Shown here piece after piece: positions 24,901 through 36,900 of a stretch of DNA of 64,000 nt; positions within the stretch are counted from its first letter, which is position 1; every line of letters starts with the position of its first letter. A program made the position numbers and the translations under genes. The notes under the pieces were generated by a model that saw nothing but the letters and a program-made list of their open reading frames with translations, was not told the DNA's origin and did not search any database. Origin of the DNA: Chelydra serpentina. Its lineage: Eukaryota > Chordata > Testudines > Chelydridae. The DNA is taken from NCBI GenBank assembly GCA_037349315.1, contig JBAIAC010000057.1, positions 10,819,501 through 10,883,500 on the forward strand, in the 5' to 3' direction.

Positions 24901-27900
24901 CCATTCCCACAAGTGCTTCCCTTTTGGCTCCAGGCCGGCTTGCAGACCCTTGGAGCCGTATTGCCAGGCATCGCACCAAGACAGAAAGGAGGAAGATGGG
25001 AAGAGCTCCCTCACCCTGATGCCCAGAGAGCAGCTGGCACCGTCTGCGCCCAGGGCCCGGGTTAGCACTTGCCAGGATACTGACACCATGCAATGAAGGC
25101 AGCAGCGTTAGTGGGCAGGGCTCCGCGAGGTGACCGGACGCCGTGATCCGCCATCCACGCCTTCATCCCCTCCAGGCTGGGCCCTGCGAGGACGCTACCA
25201 CATGCCCAGCGCACTGAAGCTAGAGAGCACGGCACACTAGTGCTCCGGCAACTCCACCAGGTCCCCATTCGTCGCCAGGAGCCCTGGTCCTTGGGACCTG
25301 GCTCTCAGAGACAGCCTCACCATGCGTGAGCCACCGAGCCCCCCGTGCTAGGCGGGGGCAACCCCACCGGGAGAGCCCCGCTGTGGCTCTTGGGCGAGGG
25401 CCACTTCCCGCGGCACGCTGCGAAACGCCTTGCCTGAGATCACACCAACTCTGCTCTGTCCTCTCTGGAACCACACCCCAGCTCCGCTCCCACCAGGAAC
25501 GGCCACAGAGGAGCGTAAGCAGCAAGAGACAAACAACACCATCCCCATCCTCCGCCCATCACCCCCCAAAACTCACACTCCTCTCCCCTCCGCCCCATCT
25601 CTTAGCGATCACACACACCAGCAATAGGTGAAGTCCCAGCTTTGTGCTTGGAGCAAAGCTCTGTTGGGTTCTTTATTCGCTAGGAGCTATTTGCCCCCAG
25701 GGCAGCATCTTCCATACACAGTGCAACTTTTCCCCTCCCGCAAAACTCTACAGCGAGAAACAACTAGAGACGGCCCAGGGGTCTTTGGATCGGGATCGTG
25801 ACCAGCCTTAGGCTCAGGGGTAGGTGTCGAAGCTGGGCTAGGGGCGGACCACGCTGACATCAGCTGTCAGCGAAATGTCCCCGCGTCGTCTGAGGCTCCG
25901 TTCAAGTTTTGGATCAGCAACGAAAATACCCTGTGGCAAGCTCTGAGCAGGGAATCGGTAGCCAAGCCCCGCTGGAAACGCTGGAGGTTCAGCCCAGCTC
26001 AGATAGATGCTGTCGGAGAGGGAAGTTAAGCCGTGACGGAGAAAGATCATTCGAGACAAGAGCGGAGAGGTGACGGGAGAGGTCTGGGGAGGCTGCTCCA
26101 GAGGGCAGGAGCTGCAGAGGAGAAGGCTCTTGAAGCAGCAGGGGCAAGACGGTGCGACGGGTGCATGCAGGAGGCTGGTGCCAGACAAGGAGAGGAAACA
26201 GAGATGACTAGAGGAAGGAATGGCACCGGAAGTCTGCTGGATCGAGCCCACAGTGGGGCAGGCCCCAATCCCCAGACTCAGCAACTGAGCGGTTAACAGA
26301 ACTATAGCGTTGGAGCAGCTGATCAGAAAGCCATGGGAGGAGGGATCCCCCAGAATCAGAGCAAGCTGGCAAGCCTCACCCTGCAAACGCCCCTCCCCTC
26401 TTTTCTGCACTAGCTGCTGTCAGGCCAGTCTGCTCTACAGATGTCCCTGTACCGCGCTCATGCCTCCAGTATCTGAGCGCCTTCTAGTCATGCACTAAGC
26501 AACGCAGCAGTCACGGGTGGTTCACCTTCCCCCTGGGGACAATTGCACGTGGAGCGTTCTTGCAGGGCTGTCTTTTTGCGGAGGCGGGGGGGGGAAGCTG
26601 TCCTACGTCCATGCAGCTCGGCCCTTATATCAGAGAAGGCAGGCCAAAGAAATAGATCCAGCAACCTGCGAGGAAGGGGGCGGTCCTTCGTTCCTGTGGG
26701 CGTGGCTGCTGCCGTCTCACAGTCGAGCTCTGCCCTGGCAGCCGAATGGTTAAACCCGCGCACATGGGAAACACCTGCCAAAGTAATAATACCACAAGTA
26801 CATCTGCTCCCCCCCCCCCACCCCCCCACCCCCATTTAGGCCCGGAAACCAGAGACAGCGGTGGGGGAGGGGATCTTTCTTGGTTTCTCCCCCTCCCCTC
26901 TGCCCACAGGGCATCGGTGGGCAACAAATTAGTTAGCGAGGGCCAGCAACAGGTGGCCGCGACCGTGCAGGGCTGGTGAGGCCAGGCAGGGAGGGGCGCG
27001 GCAGCCGGCAGGGCCAGCCCCCCTGTGCCGATGCACCAGGTGTGGGGAAGGAGGATTTGGGGAGTCGCTCTGGGGCTTACTCCTCACTAACAGCAGCGCC
27101 TGGGAGGGGGCCACAGTCCCCCCTCGCAACTCTCCCACCCAAAGATGCCTCCTTAAAGGCCATCACCGCTGCAGAGCTACCAATGATCGCGGTCCCCTGT
27201 GACAGGACAAGGGCCATGTCCTCCCCCACCGGCCACCCCACAGCGCCCTCCTCTGGACGGTCGGCCGCACAGCGCAGACGAGGCTTGGGAGCCTAGGATG
27301 CTGCTCCTCAGCCGGTTTCTGAGTTACATGGGGAGGGGCCCATGCCAGGGGCTCTCACGGTCATGACGTTTAAGAGCTGAATTCCCTACCTCCCTGTCTA
27401 GAGATACTCCCCCTGCGCTAAGGATACCGGCTGGGATGCTGCCTCGCCGCTCCCCCCAAGAAAGGGAGAGCAAAGGTGGTTCTGTGACCAGCCTGGATGA
27501 CTAGGAAGGGGCGAGCACAGGGTATATTCAGATGGTAACCCCTAGCTCGTATCTTGCACGGCTCATCAATAGATCTCAAAGGAGGTCAGTATCACAAGCA
27601 CCATTTTACAGATGGGAAAACTGAGGCACAGAGCAGGGGAAAAGTGACTTGCCCAGGGTCACCCAGCAGGCCAGTGGCAGAACTGGAAATAGACCCAAGG
27701 ACTCTCAAATCCTAGTCCAGGGTTCTAGCCCCTCGCCCACACTGCAAGGAGGCTCCCAGCTGAGATGTGACGGGAGAAAGAGCTCGGAATCCACTTCTGC
27801 TCCTCGAGGCACTGTCCTAGCACCCCTTTGCCTCGGGCCAGGCCCGTTCCTGGCTGTGTACCTGCATCCTCCCGCAACCAGAGCCACCGTGAAGCGACTG

Positions 27901-30900
27901 CCGAAGGCAGATGCGACTCAGCGGACGAACAGAGCTCCCGAGAACGGAGGAGATGGGGAGCGCCCCATCATGGGCACATGGACAAACTAATCCCTCTAGA
28001 GATACCCCAGCACTGCACTCCGGCGTCTAGAAAGATCTTGCAGGGTCGGGGACTGGTTAAGACATGGAAAGGAGACACCCAGGGCAATCTCGCTGCTGCC
28101 GAAGTGGTATCAGAGATGCAGTAGGGGGCGCTGTCCCCATGGCAGTACTGCGCCTACCTAACGCCGTTGGGGGGCGCTGTGCTGATGGAAGGGGGCCCAC
28201 CCTTTGGCTGAGGCACTCGGTACCAGGAAAGATCCTTTGGCCAGGGGCCCTGCCCAAATCCGCACACCAGGAATGATGTTCCCCCTCCTTAACCCCCCTC
28301 CCTGCATTCTGCTGCCTGACCAGCCCTGTTACGCGGCTGTCACATTCCACCCCAGAAGTGGCTGCATTTCAGCGCTGGGGCTGGGAGCGATCGCCCAGCT
28401 CCTGAAAGGCTTCGAAAGGCAGGCGCTCCAGTCCAGGAAGAAGAGGAGCAGATGCTTTCTCTGCTCGTGAGCAAGTCCCCAGGTCTCTGGGTCAAGGGTG
28501 CACCCCACCCCGCCGCGCTGAGCGCGAGCATGCGGGGAACAGAGCTTCTTTGCGAATGGCAGGGAAGGGGAGTGGGCAGGCGGTTGGAGCAGAATGGGGT
28601 TTACAGTGCCTCCCATTTGGGAAGGGGGGGGCACACCCTCCCTGCCAACCCCTGTGTGGGGGTCAGAGGGCAACAGTCATCCCCTGCCATCCCCAGGCCG
28701 AGCGTGTGGTAACTGAGGGATGCTTGAGAGGGTTACCGGACAAAGGGAAGCCCAGGGCAGAGCTCCTGCCAGCTGCCGGCCTGGCCCAGAACTGGCACAG
28801 TCTCCCCTCCCCAGCGGGGGCTGGATTAGCCACACAGCAGCTGGACAGCCCAGCCGCAGGGTAGAGCTCATACGCCTACGCAGCCATGGTGCAGGGGGTG
28901 GGGAGCCGCTAGGCTGGGGCTCCGGGGTGGGGGGGGCAGCAGCAGGGTGGAATCAAAAAGAGAAAAGCCCTGTAGGACTCCAGACCCCGGCTGCCACCAG
29001 ACACGGCTTCTGCTCAGCAGCCCGGCTTCCAGGCCACGGGAATTTGGGAGGAGAAGGGGGATGGAGAGGATGCCTGGGGAAACTTCCTTAACCCACCCCT
29101 GTATTTCTGCTGAGGGGCATTTAATAATCATAAGACCCGGCTCTTCTCTAGAGCTCCAAATGCTTTACAAAAGGAGGGCAGCGTCACTCTCCCCGATTTT
29201 ACAGATGGTGAAACTGAGGCAACGGTTGATGACGTGACTTGCCCAAGGTTACCCAGCAGGCCAGTGGCAGAGCTGGGGAAAGAAGCCAGGTCCCACGACT
29301 CCCACTCCAGTGCTCTAGGCACTAGGCCACACTGCTCTGGAGAGAAACCAACGTAGGAAGCCTGCCTCCTCCAACTCCTCTCAGCCCGGCTGCCTTGCCA
29401 GCTTCCCCTGCACCCCCATCGGCCTATGGCTAAGCAGTGGGGGGCAGGGGGCATCACTATAAGCCACAGAGCCCCACGCGGCTGAGGGAGGGGAACGTCA
29501 CAGCCTGGCAGTCAGCAGCTAGAAGGCTGCTGCAAGGATGAGAGGCAGGTGGATGGGAGCCTGACGCACCTAGGCCCAGCCCTAGGCCCAGCCCTGGCCC
29601 CGGAAGCAAGAGACTCGGAGATGGGGAAACACCCATAAAAGCAGCATCTGCACCCACGGCACCGTTGCCCTTTATTTCTGGGGGCGCTTTGTCTCAGCAG
29701 CACCGGGCCGGGCTCGCCAGGCCCGTCTGGGCAGCTCCGAGGCCTGCCCTCCCCCCACCCCCTCGCACTGCAGGGCGTGGGAACCCTGCCTCTGGGTTAT
29801 CACAGAGTCCCACAGCCGGAGCCCACGCCCTCTGCGCACACACCGGGGAGGGAAAGCCGGCGGCGAGCCTGCGCGCAAAGGGGAAGACCGGCTCGCCTCT
29901 TCCAAACCCGCCCCCGGTCCCGGAAATCCAGGGAGGATTCCCCCTGCATGCCGCAGCCTTCCACCCCACCCACCTCGCCCCCACCGATCCTGGAGGGATC
30001 AGCAGAGCCATTCACCAGAAAAGCCGTCTGCAGTGGCCTTGCTCAGCTGCACCCGGGCTAAGGATGGAGGCGAGAGAGAGAGAGAGTTGCAAGGAAATGA
30101 AAGACCAGCCAAACCCACCTGGGCCGGAGGCGAGATGCGAGTTCAGATCCTCCCTGCCCAGGGAGTAGGGCTAGAAGTGGGGGAGGCAGCCCCCTTGGGA
30201 GGGGCCATCAGAACCACCAACAGCAGCCCTGCCAGGCTCGCAGGGAATGTCGGGGCATCCAGCGGTGACCCAAGAGGAAGGATCGTGGTAGCCGCAGGGT
30301 GACGATAACGGAGCGCTGGCGAAAGGCCCCAGTTGGACAGTGCCGGAGGCTGAGGTCCCAGCTGTTGACAGACAGGTGCAGCCAGTGTCAGAAGATCACG
30401 AGGTGCTGGGGTTCGCTGGTTTGGCCTGGGCTATGCAGTTTGTGCCCCCCGGGCGCTGCTTCCAGAGGCTGGGTGCAGCAGGGCTCTGCCCAGACAAGGC
30501 AGGCTCTGCCCATTGTGGGTGGGGCACAGCTGATGCTCTGGGTGTAGATCAGCTTGGATGCCGGCCTGACCGGTACCATGAACCTCCCTCCGCACTGGGA
30601 CCAGATCCAGGACTGGCGCCTCTGGCTCACAGAAGACAGTTTCCTCCCAGAGTCTACTCCTGGGGCAGCAATTGACCAGGAGTCAGCTGCATGCAAGAGT
30701 GACTCGAACTCACTGCTCTGTCCTGGCTCCAACTGCCAAGGATCCTGCCTTCATCTCTCCGCCCCAGCAGGGTGGGGACGGGGGTTTAGGGTGCAGCGGA
30801 AGCTTGCCCAGAATTCTAGCCCAGGACCGCATCCATGGCAGCCCCAGGTAAAGAGGATCAGCTGACGAATCTGGGCTAGCACCGCGTGGGAGGGATTTCC

Positions 30901-33900
30901 CACTCCCCGAGACGTACACCCACACCCCGTGCTCACTCACCACAACTCGCCAGCAATCACCCACACTCCTCTGGCCCCGCCCGGGAGTCACAGAGACATC
31001 CTGGGAGAGAAGCCCGAGCCTTTCCCGGAGCAGTGCCCGAGAGCCTGGCACCGCTTACCCCCAGCCATATTGAAAATCTTCGGAGCAAAACCAGCTTTAC
31101 CCTCCCCGCTTGGCTCAAGCCCAAGGGATGGAGCCCCAGTGGCCAGGGCTTAAAATTCTCCCTTCATGCAATGAGGGAAAAAAACTTCCCAGCTGAACAT
31201 TCAAACCCCGGCCCCCAAGGACTCCCCCAGCCCCATGCACAGTCAGAAGCCCAGTTCCATGCCCCGCCGCAGAGCCTGGTTCCAGGGGCCAGGCAAGAAG
31301 AGGGTCGTCCCCCCAATCAAATTAGCTGAACATGATAGAAAAGCCCCATTAGGACACAGGCCAACAAGTCTGAAGCTACAGTAGCCGGCCAGCCAACCCC
31401 TCCCTTAAAGAACACGGGGCCAAAACCCCAGTAAGAGACTGTGACCCACCCAACCCTAACCACAGCACAAGGCTGCAGTGTCCTGGGCTGGGGAGACCCC
31501 AGTGTTTAGAGCCTTCCCTGGCGTCCAGCGACATCAGCCTCAGGACACAGACTGACACCCACGATTAAAGGAGGCCAAGGCAGAAGGGTCTTTAGCCACA
31601 GCAGCTGTGCAGGGGCCCCTAAGCCCAGGGAGGCTGGAAGGGAAGGAACAGAGCCCTGTGCTGGCTTTTCCTTTTACATAAGCCTAGTTTAGGCAAAGCC
31701 GGGGCTTTCCCTCCTGACCTTTGATCTTGACTTTGCAAAGGGAGTTATTTGCAAAGCTAGATCAGACCACTGCTCTTCTGGTCTGGTCTCCTGAGTCCAC
31801 CAGTGACAGATCCCACAGAGCAGGGCAGGGCAGGCCAGGCCAGGACTCACCCCCCCGCCTGTTTGTGTCTTGCTGGATATTAAGTGGGGAGGAGGTATAC
31901 CTTCCTGAGCCCTCCAGCCATCAATTTACACCCTGAAGCATGAGACTGCATTATCCTTCTCTTGGGGCCTGCACAGCTATAGGACTCCTGCCTATCGGAC
32001 TTGCCGACCACCCTAAAAATCCTGCTACCATACTTGATTTCAAGGCCTCCTCCTGAAGCAGTGAGTTCCGCAGGTCGGCCACATGCAGCGTGTAGTATCG
32101 CCTTGTATTTCAGGTGACATGCAAGTTTGACACACACTGGCCGGACAGCACCCATTCTGCAGGGCTGTGCCAACCATCCAGAGTCCCTGATGGGACCCTA
32201 ATGGATTCAGCCATGGCAGTAAAGCCAGTGGGGAGAGAACCTCTTTCCCCTACCCCCACCCTCCAATTCAGCTTATGGAGTCATGGCCCTGATATCACAC
32301 ACTGGCCATACCCAGCAGCCTGGCAAATGGAAGCAGCTCTTAGCAAAGCTAGTGAAGCCGGAGACACGACTGCAGCACACACAAGAGACTCTCCATCTCA
32401 CACCCAACAGCCCGTCTCCAGCACCTGGAGGATCTCAAAGCACGTTATGAACATTACAGAATTAAGCATTTTAAAGATGGGAAACCCGAGGACTAGATAA
32501 AAGAGACCTAGGTCGCAAAGCCAGGAATAGTACCCAGGAATCCCTAGACCACCTGTGATTAATTTGCAAGCCTTCCACATTACCCCTTAGTAGCCCCCTG
32601 TTACAAGACCCAGGAAGCAACCAGACCAGCACTTCAAACAGTGAATACCTGAATAACTGAATACCTATGCCCAGACTACCTGCCTCACAGGTGTGGCACT
32701 TAGGTCATGTTCCAATCCCTTGGCCAATTGGAGAAAGCATGATCAACCTTATAGAAGGATCAACCTTATAGGAGGAAATCCATAGGGCTGTGCTCCTACC
32801 CACCACCCCACATACTCACTATGCCAATTGCCCTTTGTACAAAGAAAAAGGTTGGTCAGCATTTCAAGTTCAAATCTAAACAGCTTCTCCTATGGACTCT
32901 GCACTCCCAGTCTTCTGAATCAGCCATCTCAAGAGCAGCCTGGGATAAGCCACTAGATTCGGGGAGCCACAGAGAAGGGTCAAGATAAGAATTTTAATAG
33001 GCAGAAGGGAAGCTACATTGTAATTCCTTTGAGGTCGCTTACAAAGACCGTTCAATGCTTCCAAACCTACAAGAATCCCATTATGATCACACACAGGTCT
33101 GGAAGGACACATGAAACAAGGATGATGGGGGGTGGGGGGGAAAAGCAGTGAAACAAACGTGCAGAGAGGCACGGATGCATTTGTTTAAATAATACATCCT
33201 GGACCTTCTCAAGAGTCTTTGTGCTGAACAGGAATCAAACTGAGAATGGTTCCAGAGAGCAACTACCCAGCCAGTGTGTCCATTACATGCAACTAATCCT
33301 AAAAATCCCTGGATCTGCTTGCCTGCCTCCATCTTGGCGTTCAAAGGTAGATTGTTGCAAGAGGAGTCATACACCACACGCTCTCATCAAACTCCTGTAA
33401 GGAAGGGAGGTGCTGCACACGGGTGACTGAGGCAGAGAGAGACTAGAGGAATGTCTACACTTCGAGCTGGGGGGGAGGGGGGTGATTCCCAGCCCAAGGA
33501 GAAATTCCTGTGCTAGCTCTGATCAAGCTAGTGTGCTTAAAAATGTGGTGTAGCAGCAGGGAGGACTCGGGGCTCAGAGTATGCGCCTAGCCTCTTGGAC
33601 AGGATCACGCTCCGGGCAGCTAGCTGCTTGCACTACATCAGGGTTAGCCATGAGCATGTCTCCTGGAGCTGGGAACTGCACCTCGGCCATACCTGGAGTG
33701 ATATGCCCAGAGCGACACAGGGGACGTGCTCATGGCTAACCCTGATGTAGTGCAAGCAGCTAGCTGCCCAGAGCGCGATCCTGTCCACGCTCTGGGCAGA
33801 GTAGGAGACTGAACCCAGGTCTCCGAACTTGCAGGCTAGCACCTTACCCACCGGACCAGCCCTCCTCCTCTCGCTGTGGTACTGCCACCAAGAAATAAAA

Positions 33901-36900
33901 TCCACGGGCTGGCTTCCAGCTATGGCCGGAAACATGCTGAGCTTGCGTGTGGGAGACCCATTCAGGATTTCCCCAGGGACTGGAGCAAGGTAGAGGGGAC
34001 TAGAGCCTGGGCTTGCGAAAGGGGACGTTTTAGCCAGCCCCCCGTCAGCAACACCCACGGGACAGCAGGATGGAGCGTGCAGGCAGCACGGCCTCAAGGA
34101 CGGAGCCCAGGGAATTGACATGGCAGCAAGGAACGAGAAGGCGGGTGGGGGGATTCTGCATGGATTGGTCAGGCAGCTGGAGGCAAATGCCCCTTTTGGA
34201 GACGCTCATGGGTCAGTGTGAGGGAGAAAGCCCAGGAAGGGCTGTTTTCCTCCTCCTGCTTCTACAGCCAGGAGACACCCCCTTCCCCAGACCGCTGGCT
34301 GCACTGCCAGGCCGTAACCCCAAGGCAGGGGGGAGTTAACGCATGGAAAAAACATCAGAGGGGGGAAAGCAAGAGACATTTGGGAACAGTGGGGTCCTAC
34401 CGAGGGGAGGGATAAATGCACAAGGGATGCAGAGCAGCAAACCCTCCTGCTCTGCTTAGATTTCCACGCGGATTGTCCACCCACCAGTTCATTGCCTAGT
34501 TTCTCTCCTCTAAAATAGAGGTATTAACCCTTAGAAAGCCAGCACCTTCCACAGTGCCAGACAAAGGACTCCTTAGGAGGAATTCTACAGCACCAAGGTG
34601 TGCAGGGCAGAGGACATGACAGCTGATTTAGGGCTTTAGCACTAACAGTCTTAGTGAGACCATTCCAGGGCCCAATCTCTCTCTTTCACAACACTGTGAC
34701 CTCACTGCAAGGCAGCTACATGGCCGATTAGCCAGGGGCGTCATGTGATGTTTCGATGGGCTCCAAGCGTGCGCTGATTAACAAGAGGCAGTGTAGTCCA
34801 GTGGTCAGAGCAGCCAGGCAGTCTTCAGGGGGGTCGCTTCCCACCTCTGCCACCGACTCACAACATGACCTAGGCCAAGTCACTTCCCCTCTCCGTACAC
34901 CGGCTCCTGCCCATCTGTCACAGAGGGATAACAGCCCAGGGCTTACATGACTATTATGGGTCTTTACCACCTCCCAGTGATAAAGAGCTTTAAAATCCTC
35001 AGGTGAACGGCAGGGGAGGGGGGGGGGGGAGGAGGGTGGTTCTGGAAGGCAAATTTGTTCTTTAGGCCCCTGTCACGCACGCAGTTTGGTGCGAGTAGAC
35101 CCTACACTTGCATGGAGTCCTGTTGACCCACACATAGGTTGCAGGATCAAGCCCTTAGCGGGTGGCAGCCCGGGGAAGGGTTTTAGCAGCGTGGGTCTCT
35201 CTACACGAGGCATCGGGGGAGACATTTCACGTTAAGCTCTGTGGTTAGAATAGGAACGCAGCCAGACACACATAGCGACGAGACAGGTGGCACGGGAGCC
35301 CGCTGGGGCCTGCAGGCACGGGGGCTGGGCAGAGAGTGGATCCTGAGCCAGATCAGCGCCCACTGCCCCAGCAGAGCAGGAACGTTATGGAGCAAGCGGA
35401 GAAAGGGAAACCAAGAGACACGCTCGCAGGCCGCCCTCAGAGAGGAACGTGGCAGAGCCCACACCTGTCGGGAGGCCTCAGCAGCCCGGGATCCTCCCCA
35501 GCCTTTGGGAGAACCCAGACAGGCAGTGAGAGAGGGAATCGCTCGAGCGGCAGTTACACGCCAGCCCTCTCTGCCAATTAGCACGGCTGGCAGCGGCCTT
35601 CAACAGATACTCGGCAGGGGCCTACAGAAGGGGAGGCAAAGCTGGTTAAAACTGCCGGCCCTACCCAGCGCCTGAGCTCTGTTTTCACAGAGCACAGCTC
35701 CCAGAGGAAGTGAATGATAAACCAGCAGGGCTAGAGGGCCTGGATCCCACAGCCACCCAACACCCTTGATGCTGCCCAGGTCAGCCAGAGCCAAAGACAC
35801 TCAGCGCCTCTAGGATCTGACCCTGAGCAATGACAGCTCCTCCTCTGGAGCATTCCCTACTTCTGGTTTACAGGGCAATCCATGCCTCCTTGTGATGCCA
35901 GGGCTGTCCTACAGAGCTTCACTCATCATAGTGGGCACGAGCACTTTAAATTCCTACAGGCCATACCGCATCAGACCAATGGTCCATAGTCCAATATCGT
36001 GACTCTGACAGAGGCCAATAGCACATGCTTCAAACAAGCAAACCGTAACCCCTGCCCCCGCCCCCCCCAGGATGGAGAAGTAACACGATTCTCTAGGCCT
36101 TATTTATATATCCCCATGTGGCTCACACAGGCAATGTGGTCAAGGGAGGACTTGAATCAGGACTCCTAGGTTCTTTTCCTAACTTTGCAACGTCAAACAA
36201 GTCAGACCACTTCTCCGTGCCTCAGTTTCTCCCTCTGTGAAATGGGTATAATAATATTTCTTCCCCCCTAGCACAGCAGTGCGGTAGCAGGGCAACAGCA
36301 AACTCAGCTGTTCCTCCCTCCACATGTCTCTCTTGTGCAGCAAATGTCCAAATCCTCGCAGTCCCTCTCGTGCAGATTTCCTAAGCTGTCATATTTCAAG
36401 GCCATTAATATATTTCAGTCTCCAAGGTGCCACAAATACTCCTGTTCTTTTTGCTGACACAGACTATCACGGCTGCTACTCTGAAACCTGCTGTTAATAT
36501 GGAATCCTATTCAAATTCAGTCTCCCCACACACACACACAAGAAAGTTTCAGTGTAGTAGCCGTGTTAGTCTGTCAGCAAAACGAAAATAAGAAAGAAAA
36601 ACTTGTAGCACCTTAGTGACTAACAAATTTATTTCATCATAAGCTTTCGTGGGTTAGTACCCAAAGTGACACCCCACTACTGACTATAACCCTCGGCTCG
36701 GATCTCGTCACGCTGCGCCCACACAGAGCCCTGTTCAATTCAGTGGAGTTCTGTACAGGGCTCCACCCGCCAGCCGTGAGGGCCCTACCCTGAAGCAAGC
36801 TCCTCTCCACTGAAGTCAATGAAAGACACTCACTTGTGCCAGGGCTGACTTTGGGTCAGAGCCTAGGGAACAGATGGCAAAAGGCACACTGCAGGAAGCC

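Noticed and set aside
24550..25100. CpG-richer segment as an alternative E2F2 promoter
   Set aside because: Moderate CpG content and an E-box only; no first-exon candidate in frame with exon 2 was found.
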